From the NCBI RefSeq assembly GCF_000715075.1, contig NC_134103.1, forward strand, positions 73,099,519 through 73,163,518: DNA of 64,000 nucleotides. Direction: 5' to 3'. Of this stretch, positions 1-11,234 are shown in pieces; the first letter of the stretch is position 1, and every line of letters starts with the position of its first letter. The notes under the pieces were generated by a model. That model was not told the origin of the DNA and did no database searches. It was given only the letters and a program-made list of their open reading frames with translations. This stretch comes from Nicotiana tabacum (taxonomy: Eukaryota; Streptophyta; Magnoliopsida; Solanales; Solanaceae). The position numbers and the translations under genes were made by a program.

Positions 1-648
1 ATGATTGTCATGAACAAGAAAGAGTGACAATGTGTTTCTTTAGTTCCCCTGAGGAAGAAGAAAATGACTCAAAGAGTCAAGAAAGTATGAACTGAAATGA
101 GAAAATGGAGTGCTTAAGGAAAGATGTTACCATCTTAGTTCGTTATGTCCTACCTTGATCCAAAAAGCCTTTATTACATCCCGCTAAAGCCCTATAGGAT
201 TTCAAGTTGAGTGAGCTTACATTAGTGGTGATTTACATGAGGGGTAAGCTTATGGTACTTAGGGCCGGACTTGTGACATTCTTTTGAGAGTGATGAGCGC
301 ACTTCTTTACAATCCCTATTTTGAATGTCACATTCTATAAGGTGAGATTAGCTCATGGAGAGTAGAGGAGGAGGAGTCTGGGATCCACAATGACCTACAT
401 GAGAGAGCGAGCTTCCTTGATGAATTGAGTCAACTCTTGATGCTTTTGTGTCACATTAGAACTATGGAACTAAAAAGGTCATAGCATGATGTTGTTGATA
501 ATGCATTTGTGTTGAGGGTAATTGTTACTCCCAATTGATGCTTGATGAAGTCACCTTAGGAAAGCTGAAATTTTTCTTTCTTTTTCTTGTGGAGGTGGGA
601 ATTACCTTATTTGCTTGAGGACAAACAAAAGCTTAAGTTTGGGGGAGG
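1..648 (+). mobile_element. 3' noncoding end of a Tat/Ogre-like LTR retrotransposon
   Basis: No coding frame is recognisable. The stretch ends in a signature known from plant Tat/Ogre and Athila-type gypsy elements: TTGCTTGAGGACAAACAAAA followed by AAGTTTGGGGGAGG at 635-648, which is the polypurine tract for plus-strand priming. The LTR starts immediately after it. The body of this element lies to the left of the window. Family placement rests on this tract and on the LTR end, so it is inference. Confidence 0.7.
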
Positions 649-1103
649 TTATAACTAGGGGCTTTAGCCTATTATTTTCTCTCTTTTGCTTAGGTTTTGG
701 ATCAAAAATGCGTAAAGGTATTCCCAAAGACTAACTTAATGTGCTTGCTTGCAGGGTTTGGTCAAAATGAGGCAAAGAAGCCATAATCAACTCATGAAGG
801 AGTCAAACCTGCACTAATCCAAGGCTGAGACTGTAGCCCTGAGAGTGGCAGAAAAGCGCGGCCGCGTAAGGACCACCGCTGAGGCGGCGACTATTACGCG
901 GTCCGCAAAAGTAGATTCAGAGAAGCTGCTTCGAGTACTAAAATCACCGCTGACCGCGTTGGAAAGGCGCGGCCGCGAAATCTTTGGCGCGACAGCGAAA
1001 GGAATTCCGCTGAGAATGCATCTTGAGGTTCAGAGACCCTGCAAGTCGGGCTTAACTGAAGAACGCGGTCCGCGTCCAAATTACGTGGCCGTGATAGAAA
1101 CAC

Positions 1104-1133
1104 ACGCGGACGCGGACGCGGACGCGGACGCGG
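1104..1133 (+). repeat. ACGCGG hexamer x5
   Basis: Five perfect head-to-tail copies of ACGCGG sit inside the CpG-rich part of the LTR. The array reads as an expansion of the CGCGG half of the palindromes around it. Confidence 0.9.
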
Positions 1134-1301
1134 TTGAAATTATGCGGTCCGCGAAACTAAGCCCAATCCAAGCCCAGTATTAAAGAAACGCAGACCACGC
1201 TCATTATTACATGGCCGCGAAAGCTCAAGCGTGAATGCGGTCAGAATTACGCGTCCGCGAATCATTCGCAAGGGCATTTTTGTCCGAAAATTTCAGTCTA
1301 G

Positions 1302-1309
1302 TATAAATA
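1302..1309 (+). promoter_or_regulatory. TATA box of the LTR promoter
   Basis: TATAAATA lies in an AT-rich context just downstream of the CpG-rich block and about 650 bp into the LTR. This is a plausible position for the U3 promoter. Transcription itself cannot be seen from sequence. Confidence 0.5.
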
Positions 1310-2227
1310 GATCTTTTTATCAATTTTAGGTGAAGTTTTGTTTAGGAGAGCACGTGAATAACTGGTTTTTCCCTTTTTGGGCATTTTTATAGTAGATTTA
1401 CCTTCAAACTTTAGATTTTCATCTTGTACTTTAATATTATGGCTTATATTTCATCTTTATCTTTGGTTTCTGCTGTTATTATGAGTAGATAGACCCCATA
1501 GCTAGGGTTGTGACCTAACCCTAGTGTGGGTATTTAATGGGTCTTGAATTTTAGGGCTTAATTATTTATGAGTTAGTGATATTTAGCCTAATTCATGCTA
1601 AAATTATAGAATTAGTGGTTGCAAACACTGATTCATGCCTTTATGACTTAGGCTCTTCTTGAGAAAGAGGGACTAAGTCTAGAAAAATTAGGCTAACAAG
1701 GAATTGGGGTAAACTCAAGAGATTGATAGCCCCAGTTAAAGGGTTAAACCTAGAGATAGTAATACCCGACTTGAGTCAATTTCACTTGTATTGTATGAAC
1801 ACCCATTTGGGCTTGAGAAAGCCAAATCGGGCAAAGTCACTTAAACTACCGAGAGGTATAGAGTGAGCACTTTTGTGTGATGGTTATATCACGACCCCAA
1901 TCATAACAAGCTTGTCCTAGATTCTTGATACCCATTAGATACTCATCTAGGCGGAAGTCACTTCCCTAGTGCCTTTTAACACTTGAAAACTTTCACCAAA
2001 AATATTGTACTTAGCTTACACTCAGCATACAATAGTATAAAATTAGAATAGAATCAATCGCAACAATGTTTGGAAGTGCAATTAGGAACAACACGCATAT
2101 CTAGATTAGTTAGATACCCAACTCCCAACCAAATTAACTCCCTGTGAAAATCGATCCCGACCTCGTTGGGTAAAACTGCATCGACCATCCTCGCTACTCT
2201 ATAGTGGTGTAGGTTTGGACCCGATCA

Positions 2228-3101
2228 GTCACCTCCCCTTGGCCGTTCATCAAATGGAGAATGGACAACGTGGACCCCCTCCCAGCAGGGTGAGGTAATG
2301 TACGATTCCTTTTGGTTTTAACTGACTATTTCTCTAAATGGGTGGAAGCATGAGCATGAGCATTCGCCCAAGTACGGGAACAAGAGGTAATCACCTTTAT
2401 ATGGAGAAACATTATATGCTGATTCGGCCTACCCTAGGAAATCAGTTGTGACAACGGACCCCAGTTCACAGGAAAGAAAACCACTGAATTCTTCGAGAAA
2501 TGACATATCAAGAGGATACTCTCAACCCCATACTATCCAGCGGGTAATGGGAAAACTGAATCATCCAATAAGTCTATACTAAACATCATGAAGAAAAAGT
2601 TTGAAGACGCCAAGGGACTGTGGCCGGAAATGCTACTAGAAATATTATGCCTATCGAACAACTCCGAAGACGAGCACAGGAGAGATGCCCTACTCTTTGG
2701 TCTATGGGACTGAGGCAGTAATACCGGTCAAGGTCGAAGAACCCGGCCTAAGGTACTCCCATGAAAGCAGCATGAGTAATGACGAGAGCAGAAGGCAGGA
2801 ACGCGGTGAAATTGACGAACGAAGAGACATGTCCTATATAGAATGGTCTCCCAAAAACAACAAGTATAACTTATTAAAAAACAAAGCAAAGGTCCAACCA
2901 CTTAAAGTAGGGGACTACGTACTGAAAGCGAAAACTCAAGCGAGCAAAGATCCCCAAGAAGGCAATCTAGGAACAAATTGGAATGGTCCATACAAAATCA
3001 CAACCAAAGCGAACAAGGGTTCATTCTAACTAGAGATAATAGAAGGAAAGCTACTACCAAACAACTAGAATATCTGCCACCTCAAATACTTCAACTTTTG
3101 A
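2228..3101 (+). pseudogene. Integrase remnant of a Tat-lineage gypsy element
   Basis: This is the C-terminal half of a retrotransposon integrase, the enzyme that joins element DNA to the host chromosome. Across shifting frames one sees a SPWPF start, LTDYFSKWVEA around the first catalytic Asp, CDNGPQFTG around the second, and a STPYYPAGNGKTES block around the Glu, so the D,D-35-E order is kept. The best open piece (2685-3029) carries YSLVYGTEAVIPV and a GPYKIT end, and the gene closes near a TGA at 3099. Several stops and frameshifts (for example TGA for Trp in the FEKWH segment and TAG near the end) make it non-functional. The protein is cut at 2228 by the LTR on its left, so the rest of its polyprotein should lie left of the window. 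Confidence 0.8.
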
Positions 3102-3420
3102 TAGAAAAAGCGTCCCCCAAGTCATACTCTTTTTCCCCTCACTTGAGTTTTATCCCATTTGGGTTTTCTCAAGGAGGTTTTTAACGAGGCGACAAAGGAA
3201 ACACTTCAATTCGAAGTATGCGAAGGTAAGATCGTGGTTACTATTTCATTACACAACCTCTCAATACTCTCCAAGTCAACCAATGAGCGGACTAGATAGA
3301 CTGGGACTGGAACGCCAACCAACACCTAAAAATCTGTAATTTTCTCCAAGTATGTAACCAAAGCAACAATGTCAAAGAATTAAGAAACTTATGCTTATCA
3401 GCACACCTTTTTCGTGTTAA
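3102..3420. other. Spacer downstream of Tat integrase
   Basis: Noncoding stretch between the integrase stop and the 60-bp repeats. I see no gene or motif in it. It belongs to the same Tat element because Tat elements carry a long region between pol and the 3' LTR. Confidence 0.5.
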
Positions 3421-3720
3421 GTTTACGTTCGACTCCAGTCGAACAAACACCTACTGGCCCTCGACCGTGATTTAATGAAAGGTTATGTTCGACCCCGCTC
3501 GAACAAATACCTACTAACCCTTAGCCGTGATTGAACGAAAGGTTATGTTCGACCCCGCTCGAACAAATACCTACCGGACCTCGGCCGCGATTTAATGAAA
3601 TGCTATGTTTGACCCCGCTCAAACAAACGCCTACTGGCCCTCAACCTCAATTTAAGAAAAGATTAAGTTCGACCTCGTTCAAACAAACACCTATTGGCCC
3701 TAGGCCACATCTCAACAAAG
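3421..3720 (+). repeat. 60-bp tandem repeat, 5 copies
   Basis: Five consecutive units of exactly 60 bp, each carrying GTTCGACC..GCTCGAACAAA, then CCTAC..GGCCCT and an A-rich end. The copies differ at about 5-15 positions each but show no length change. Each unit contains TTCGA and TCGAA in opposite orientation, so each can fold on itself. Because 60 is a multiple of 3, the frame at 3531-3764 stays open through three copies and shows a repeated TPLEQTPTGP-like peptide. I regard that as a consequence of the repeat, not a gene. Confidence 0.9.
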
Positions 3721-3873
3721 ATACAAAAATATACACAAGTACAGAAAATACACCACGGGAATAAAAGAAGATGCAAGGAACAAGTTTTGACATTTCATAT
3801 AGTTAAACTGTTTACAATAGGCTCGTGAATACGCCGACAAAAAATATAATACACCAAAAATCAAAAGAGAAAA

Positions 3874-5229
3874 CTACTGGTCACCACCATTAAGGCCTTC
3901 AACATCCTCGCTAGCTCGATCTTCCACATGATCACCACCCTGATCGACAATCCCCTCGCCACCTCGGCCTCCAGTGCCTTCACTGTCCTCGGCCGGAGGG
4001 TATATGGAATCATACCAGGCATCGTCCTCAAGGCGATCTATAATATCCTCATCGCCCTCATCCTCCTCACCAGGATGAGGAGTAGCCGGATCATAACCAC
4101 ATGTAATACAAGCCTCACGAGCTTTGATACGAGCGCCCTCAATGTTTGCAGCAGAAACAGATCCCGCTGCATGCAACTTGCGAAGAACATCCAGTTGGGC
4201 TTCGGCATGAAACCACTCTTTGTATAAATCACAAGGAATGTTGCGGGAGCCGGAAGTTGCTGATGAAGAGGGCCGTTCAAGGAGTTTAGCATTCTCAGCC
4301 TCCAAAGCAGCTACTCGATCATAAAGATCAGAGGTCTCTTTCTCCAACTCCCCAGTCTTCTCAGGAGTTGCTCTTCTTTAAGCCTTGCCATTCTTGAGTC
4401 ATTTTCTCCCTTGGAACAGAGAGTCCGAATCACCATCTCAAGAGACTCTGCCTTCCTCAAAGCCTCCGACCGAGTGGACTCCGCCTTCTCTAGCTCCTCC
4501 GTCTTCTCGGTGACCTCGCCACTAAGAGCCTCTGCCCTGAATTGACACTCCTCAAGCTGGGCTCGCAGCAAACCCACCTGAGCTTGGAGATCACTGCTTT
4601 GGGATTCGACCCCCTTGCTGAGCTCGAGCTCTTCCTCCTTGCTCCTTAACATCCCCTTAAAGATGCTGTACTTCCCCACCATCCGCACGAGCTCCTCATC
4701 CCTTACTTTGAAGTCGTCCCTTAATTGGTGCATCGCGGAGCCGACACCGAAGCTCCCGGTACTTCTCAAGGCACCTAAAGTACTTATCCTTCAACTTCAC
4801 ATAAATGTCTTTGCATCTCTGCTCCCTACAAGAACTCTCAATCTCCAGGACGACCGTCTAAAAAACGAATGAAGTTAGGGCCTATGAAAGGATAAAACCT
4901 AAGGAAAATAACGGATAGCAAAAGTACTTACCCGATGGGTGAGGCCGACAATGTTATTCGATAGGTCGCTGTCATTCATAGTCTTGAAGGTCGAATCCTT
5001 AACTTCAGAACTAAGAGGGACAAGTAAGGGGATAATCTTCTCGGCATCCATAAGAAGATTACGGTCCATCAGAATTGATATAGTCCTCGAACCCCCTTCC
5101 AACCTCACTTCAAATTGAGTAAGTCCTTTAAAGATCATCCTCAACTCGTCTATATCCATGTCAGAATCAGATCCAACATCCTCCTCAACGACAACCTTCC
5201 TTCTATCATCCGTCGAGGAAGGCACGTCC
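3874..5229 (-). pseudogene. Antisense ORF (aORF) of Tat-type element, spliced and decayed
   Basis: Read on the minus strand, this is a long acidic, coiled-coil protein lying between integrase and where the 3' LTR should be. That is the position of the known antisense ORF in Tat-lineage elements such as Grande and Retand. Exon 1 (5229-4932) contains MNDSDLSNN and ends at GLTHR. A likely intron (4931-4861) has GTAAGT at its 5' end and TTTTTTAG at its 3' end, after which the frame reopens. The middle (4769-4311) is heptad-rich (KEEELELSKG, EVTEKTEELEKAE), and the C-terminal part (4347-3874) has ETSDLYDRVAALEAE then CGYDPATPHPGEEDEGDED. At least two frameshifts, near 4760 and 4345, break it. The 5' end is cut by the element inserted at 5230. 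The function of aORF proteins is not established. Confidence 0.65.
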
Positions 5230-7879
5230 TGTAACAACCGATTGTTTTGATCTCTAGTGCGTCATTTGACTGTGAGTACTTCACTTCATGTTTTATGACT
5301 TATACGTGTGGTCGGAATTGAATTTTGGGAAGTTCAGAGTTGTTTCATAAGAAAAATTCTAAATTCGGAAGTTTTAAGTTAGAAGAGTTGACTAAGATTT
5401 GACTTTTGAGTAAATAACCCCGGAATAGGGATTTGAAGGTTCCAATAGGTTTGTATGATGATTTCGGACTTGGGTGTGTGTTCGGGTTGAGTATCGGGTG
5501 GTCCGGAAACATTTCAGCGCTTATTATGGAAAGTTAGCATTTTTGAAAGTTTAAGAATTCCTTAACTTTGATTTAAAGTGGACTTTGGTGTTATAGATTT
5601 ATATTTGGGGTTTCGAGCCTTGGAATAGGTTCGTATCATGATTTGTGACTTATGTGTAAAGTTTGGCATCATTCCGGAATGTTTAAGTATGAATCAGACG
5701 CATTGTCGAAGTTTAAATGTTTGAAAGTTTAAAGAAAGGTCTCAATCGTCGATTTGTAGTTTTGATGTTGTTTTGTGTGATTTGAGGCCTTGAGCAGGTT
5801 TGTGTTATGTTTTGGGACTGGTTGGTGTGATTGGATGGGGTCCCGAGGGCCACGAGTGTGTTAACGGTGTGAGATCATGGTAATTGAGAATGAGGAATCT
5901 TTGTGGGTTCTACATTTATGTGATTGTAGCTTAAAGCTAAGTGGGGGAGCTCACTGTCTACGATTGGATCGCATGGTTTTCTGCTTGTGCGATTTCTGTT
6001 TATTGGTGTATTAATTATGACTAAGAAAAGAAAACATCAGGGGTAATTCGAGCAAAGAACTTGATGAATTTGTGTTATATTTTTCCTTATCGATTCATGT
6101 GCAGGTTTTGGGAAGACTCAGTCTATGCTTCTTATGGATGTGATGTAAAAGGAAAAGAATCCATTCGGTTGATTCTTTGGGAGTGTTCATGTGCTAATCG
6201 AGCGTTGGAGTTTGATTATATTCGGGACCAGGCCAGAGTGATTGATTCTCAATAGTGGTTCTAATGGGTTCAAGAACGCAAGCGCGGTGTCTAAGGATTT
6301 TGGGTTGGTTATGTGGATGAGGACTGGGATTTTGCAGCACAGTGTGAAGAATACTTGAGGAATTTTCTATTTTATTATCGGGTATGCGGGTCAGAATTAG
6401 AGAAATAAGAGAAACAACTTCAGGTTCGCGGAAGGTCTTTCAGAATGGGTGTACTAGTTGGAGATGCCATTATGCGCTTGAGGAAGGTATGAGATGGTTC
6501 ATGGGTATTGAGATGATGTGGTCTTGTGATTCGGATCACTCGGGATGAGTGCTGATTGAGTTCGTTATGTTTTGAATGGAGATACTATTATTTCTAAGGC
6601 AAGTCAAGAGTAAATTGGAAGAAGTTAGGTCGTTTAGTAATAACATGATTGTGGCAATGATCAGTTCCTTCGGCATGTTAAGTTATACAGGTGGTTTGTG
6701 GTTATACGTGCGGGCTTGACAGCCACCATAATTTGCTTGATTTGGGAGGTATTTGATTCCTATGGCCTTGTTGTGTAAATGGATCCCGGAAGAGTTATGG
6801 CGGTTTAGACCACGACTTGAGGTTTGTATTTTCTGCGGTCGTGTGAGTTCAGTTGCGTGTTGTAATGGTTCTTCTGAAGTGAGTTAAGTGAAAGTCTTCT
6901 AGCCAATAAAGTATTTATTCTACTAGTAGTTTAGGGGTTATGACGAATTCTTGGATTCTCGCGTAGCAGCATGTTAGGTGCAGTGAAAGGTATGGAAATT
7001 TGGAAGTTGAGGATCAAGGTTGCGATTGGGTGTTGATAAGAATGTCACGGGCACGTATGAGTAGGGAGGATTTCAGATGTCCAGAGCATGCCGACGCCAT
7101 CTTAGTGTCGCCTGAGAACGGTATCCTGTGTAAGAGACATTGTGTATTGATTTACGGATCCTTGATTCGCTTTACAAAATATGTATGGTTGGAGGTATGG
7201 ATGCACATGCTTTGCTACCTGATGCGGATGGTCGTGGCAGTATAACCCACGGGAAGATCGTATGAGCGTGACATGTTAGTCACTTGATTGTTAAGAATTG
7301 AAACCAAGTATGGAGATTCTAGTACTATCGCTAATGTGAGAGTTTATGCCTGAAAGGTGCTCTATTCATTTGGTTGTGGACTGTGGGAGTTTGTTCCGGA
7401 TTGGACGGCTGCTCGTGTGTGTCAAGAATAGGGCTATTATGGATCCTTGAAAGGTTGTTGGCCTAGTATGGGATGATCGAAATCAGCTTGAGGTCCGTTG
7501 GTGGGTCTAATATGAATGTGTGCTCTACATCAGGCTAGATGTGTTCATTCAGCGTAGCGTTGCTTATGGAGGAGTCTTCGAGCGTTGGATGTTATTCCCA
7601 TCATTAGCTATTCCATGTAATACTCTATTGTGCCATGTGGGTTATAAGATGACTTGATTATTCGCACATGTAGCTTGTGGTTTTATATAAGCAAGATGAC
7701 TCTCGAGATGTATGTCATTTATTGCACCTTGGTCGTGCTTGAGTTTTGTGATGTATGGCGCCATCTTCCTCCCCATAGATCGTATTATGCACTTGGCATG
7801 CTTGTGGTCGATATTCGAGCATTTCGTAAGTATAAGCGTTATAGCTTGATGGGTGTTTCCTTATTGATTGTTATGTGTT

Positions 7880-8040
7880 GATCGGGTGGCACGCTGCCAT
7901 GGATACGTTGTTTGGATCGGGTGGCACGCCGCCACAGGTATGTTGTGTGGATCGGGTTGCATGTCACAACAGTGCCATGTTTGGATCGGGTTGCACGCTG
8001 CAACAGTGTCATGTTTGGATCGGGTTGTACGCCGAAATAA
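7880..8040 (+). repeat. GATCGGG-led hairpin repeat, 5 units of about 35 bp
   Basis: Five units each start with GATCGGG, then a short inverted repeat around a 5-base loop, then a spacer. Unit 2 is GTGGC-ACGCC-GCCAC (7921-7935). Unit 4 is GTTGC-ACGCT-GCAAC (7990-8004). Unit 1 is TGGC-ACGCT-GCCA. Unit 3 keeps four pairs and unit 5 has decayed. The arms change together between units. The same array with three units is in the complete element at 25241-25330. Confidence 0.85.
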
Positions 8041-8835
8041 TGAGGTGTTAAGTACATTTCCTTATACTTATTTTGAGTACCTTGTTTCCCATATCTAAGA
8101 TAGAGCCATAACATCGGTTTGGCCATTTTATTCGTTACGCGGGCTGGATGGTTCTTTGCCAGAGTTCGTTATTCCCTATGGGTCACATTCGAGTTGTAGC
8201 TTGTTAGCGCTTTGATGGCGCTGTATGAGATTTTAGACAGTGTTTGAGGTGGCTTATTGCCCGAGCAACTTGTACTGGGTAAGACGAGATTATTGGACCT
8301 GCGATCAGTGCGATCGGAGTTATGGAGGGTATATTAAAGAGAAAATATCGTTATCTAGTTCAGAATAAGGTAATGGTTCTTGTCAGGAGGAGAGACTCCA
8401 TGATTTATTGATTCGGCAGGTGGTTATGAGTTTCTACACATCTCTTTCATCATGGCAGTATTGCGAGAAATCGAACAGGGCATAGATGTGTTATGAGGCG
8501 TGTTGTGGGCTTCGGATTCGTGAAATCGCAGCTATTGTGATCAGAGGATGTTATTATGGGCAAATGACTTATGTAGCACATGGTGTGATTTCATCATAGG
8601 TGCATGACCATGTTTTGGTACAGTTTGTAGTGATTGATGCGGTGTTCGTATGTTAGAATTGGGTCTCGTGGAGAATTTTGGATGTTGGAATTTGGTTCTA
8701 AGGCTTGCTAGCTAAGGTTATAGGGTGGATTTTCAGTCTGGCTCAAGATAATATGCTCACATGGGTTGTGGTAGAACGGGTAGGTGCACGAGGTGTTAAA
8801 CAGTGATTTTGGAAAACTCCAGAATGATTCTTGGC

Positions 8836-8872
8836 ACGTTCGAGGACGAATGTATGTTTAAGTGGGGGAGAA
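8836..8872 (+). promoter_or_regulatory. Pre-PPT hairpin and polypurine tract of LARD copy A
   Basis: ACGTTCG-AGGA-CGAATGT (8836-8853) folds with one G.U pair. It is followed by TATGTTTA and the purine run AGTGGGGGAGAA, which primes plus-strand DNA synthesis next to the LTR start at 8873. Confidence 0.7.
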
Positions 8873-8966
8873 CGTAATGACCCGACCGATCGTTTTGAGT
8901 TCTAGTGCATTGTTTGGCGGTTTGGGGTCGTGGGTAGCTTCACTTTATGTTTTATGACTTATACGT

Positions 8967-11234
8967 GTGGATGGATGGAATACCGCGAGCTGTGGGCCTC
9001 CTCAAGAATCAACTCCCGAAGCCCATCCACATTTTGTACACATATCTAGCCCTGCATCCTCAACACCCCATCATCACCAATAGTCACATCTCTAGCATCA
9101 CCTCGCTAAACCCTGTCCTGAAGAACGAGCAGGTGGGGGTCATCATACTGACGCTCCCTGATACGGTCATAAAGAGAAGACCTGGAGACCACACAAGCCA
9201 ATACCGGACTCAGCTCCGAAATATCCAATCTGACAAGCTGGCCAGCTAAGGCCTGAAATTCAATGCCAAAGGTCTCTTTGCTGCTGGAAGATATGCTAAA
9301 CTCCCCAAACTCTCCGCCCGGTGACTTAAAGCATCAGCCACCACATTGGCCTTCCCCAGATGGTACAAAATAGTGATATCATAGTCCTTGAGAAGCTCCA
9401 ACCATCTCCACTGGCGCAAATTAAGATCCTTCTGCTCGAACAAGTGCTGCAAACTCTGGCGATCAGTATAGATCTCACAATGAACCCCGTACAAAATAGT
9501 GCCACCAAATCTTTAAGGCATGCACAATAGCTGCTTACTCAAGGTCATGGACATGATAGTTCTTTTCATGAGTCTTCAACTGGCACGAGGCATAGGCAAT
9601 CACCCTACTCTCCTGCATCAGAACACATCCAATACCTATCCTCAAAGCATCACAATATACAGTGTAAGAACTTGAAGCTGACGGCAGAACTAGAACTGGA
9701 GCTGTGGTCAAAGCAGTCTTGAGCTTCTGGAAGCTCTCCTCACAATCATCCGACCACTTGAATGGAGCACCCTTTTGGGTCAATTTGGTCAAGGGAGATG
9801 ACGGTAATAGCCCACCAAACCAAGGAAGCTCCTAATCTCTATGGCTAAGGATGGTCTAGGCCAACTCTGCACCGCTTCTATCTTCTTCGGATCCACCTGA
9901 ATACCCTCACTGGACACCACGTGCCATAAGAATGCTACAGAACCGAGCCAAAACTCACACTTGGAGAACTTTGCATAAAGCTTCTCCTCCCTCAATCTCT
10001 GTAATACAATCCTCAGATGCTGAGCATGCACCTCCTGGCTACGAGAGTACACCAGGATGTCATCAATGAATACAATAACGAATGAGTCCAAATAAGGCTG
10101 GAATACACTGTTCATCAAATGCATGAACGCTGCTGGGGCATTGGTCAGCCCAAAAGACATCACAAGGAACTCATAATGGCTATATCGGGTCCTGAAAGCT
10201 GTCTTAAGAATATCCGAATCCCGAATCTTTAGCTGGTGATACTCAGACCTCAAATCAATCTTGGAGAACACCCTCGCTCCCTGAAGCTGGTCAAATAGAT
10301 CATCAATACGAGGCAAATGATACTTGTTCTTGACTGTGACCTTGTTTAACTGCCTGTAATCAATGCACATCCTCATGGAACCATCCTTCTTCTTCACAAA
10401 TAGGACCGGTGCACCCCAAGGTGACACACTAGGCCGAATAAACCCCTTATCAAGGAGTTCCTGAAGCTGTCCTTTTAACTCTTTCAACTCCGCTGGTGCC
10501 ATACGATACGGTGGAATAGAAATGGGATGAGTACCCATCACCAAATCAATACCAAAGTCAATATCTCTGTCAGGCGGCATGCCCGGCAGGTCTGCAGGAA
10601 ACACATCCAGAAAATCACGTACCACAGGAACAAAATCAATAGCAGGGACCTCTGCACTAACATCCCTCCCAAAAGCCATATAAGATAGGCAACCCTTCTC
10701 AACTATCTGCTGAGCCTTCAAGTATGAAATCACTCTACTAGGAACATAGTCTATAGAACCGCTACACTCAACTCTTGGAAACCCCGCCATCGCCAATGTC
10801 ATGATCTTAGCGTGACAATCTAGAACGGCATGGCATGGAGACAACCAATCCATACCTAATATCACGTCGAAATCAACCATACTGAGCAACAAAAGGTCTA
10901 CTCGGGTCTCCAGACCCCCAATAGTCACCAAACATGACCGATATACGCGGTCCACAACAATAGTATCGCCCATAGGAGTAGATACATGAACAAATAAAAC
11001 TAAAGACTCACGGGGCATATCTAGAAAATGAGCGAAATACGAGGAAACATATGAGTAAGTGGAACCAGGGTCAAATAATATAGAGGCATCTCTGTGATAA
11101 ACTGAGACAATACCTATAATCACAACATCTGAAGCAATGGCATCTGGTCTGACAGGGAGGGCATAGAAATGGGCCTGGCCCCCCCCCTGATCTGCCTCCC
11201 CCTCTCGGGCGACCCCTAGCTGACTGGGCTCCAC
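8967..11234 (-). pseudogene. Tekay pol: protease, reverse transcriptase, RNase H (truncated)
   Basis: Most intact coding stretch of the window: 481 codons (11234-9789) run unbroken through protease and RT. Protease shows FDPGST near 11058-11075, where many retroelements have D-S/T-G; DPGST is what I expect in this plant family. RT shows [26 protein letters not shown] and the catalytic FIDD (10059-10070). RNase H follows in other frames (9792-9535: [20 protein letters not shown]; 9494-9246: [27 protein letters not shown]). After that only a remnant leads to EEAHSSRYSIH-like sequence at 8967. Frameshifts near 9790 and 9510 and stops at the 3' side make it non-functional. The start at 11234 is not a true initiator: gag and pol were one frame, broken in a run of nine C at 11179-11187. 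Confidence 0.85.

Larger units (their letters stand above)
649..2227 (+). repeat. LTR (3' LTR) of Tat/Ogre-like element
   Basis: The LTR begins directly after the polypurine tract, with TTATAAC where TGATAAC is usual, so the first dinucleotide is probably mutated. It ends in ...GTAGGTTTGGACCCGATCA, the usual style of 3' end for this group. From 2228 the sequence reads in frame as integrase of a different element, which fixes the right boundary. The 5' third (845-1260) is very CpG rich, with repeated palindromes such as GCGGTCCGCG. The longest frame there (845-1183) is a by-product of that composition and is not called as a gene. Confidence 0.7.
5230..8966 (+). mobile_element. LARD-like noncoding LTR element, copy A (truncated)
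   Basis: It begins with TGTAACAACCGATTG, the LTR start of the Tekay-related family, inside the Tat antisense ORF. About 630 bp of the 5' LTR (to about 5860) is followed directly by the distal internal region. That region aligns by eye with 23250-26162 of the complete copy, including AGCTAAGTGGG, ACTAAG.AAAG.GAACATCAG and the GATCGGG repeats. A deletion therefore removed most of the 5' LTR and the proximal internal part. The polypurine tract AGTGGGGGAGAA is at 8861-8872, the 3' LTR starts at 8873, and only 94 bp of it remain before the junction at 8966/8967. No protein-coding frame of a known family is present; the short ORFs here are incidental. Confidence 0.75.

Noticed and set aside
845..1183. 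112-codon plus-strand frame in the LTR
   Set aside because: It lies in the CpG-rich palindrome block; composition removes stop codons. It has no domain, and a similar artefact frame appears in each LTR array.
7880..8040. CRISPR-like array
   Set aside because: Units are 35 bp with similar, not unique, spacers, inside a plant retrotransposon; no cas genes. It is a hairpin tandem repeat.
5230..8966. Host gene with short exons
   Set aside because: The region aligns with the internal part of the complete LARD and ends in its polypurine tract and LTR start, so it is mobile element DNA.
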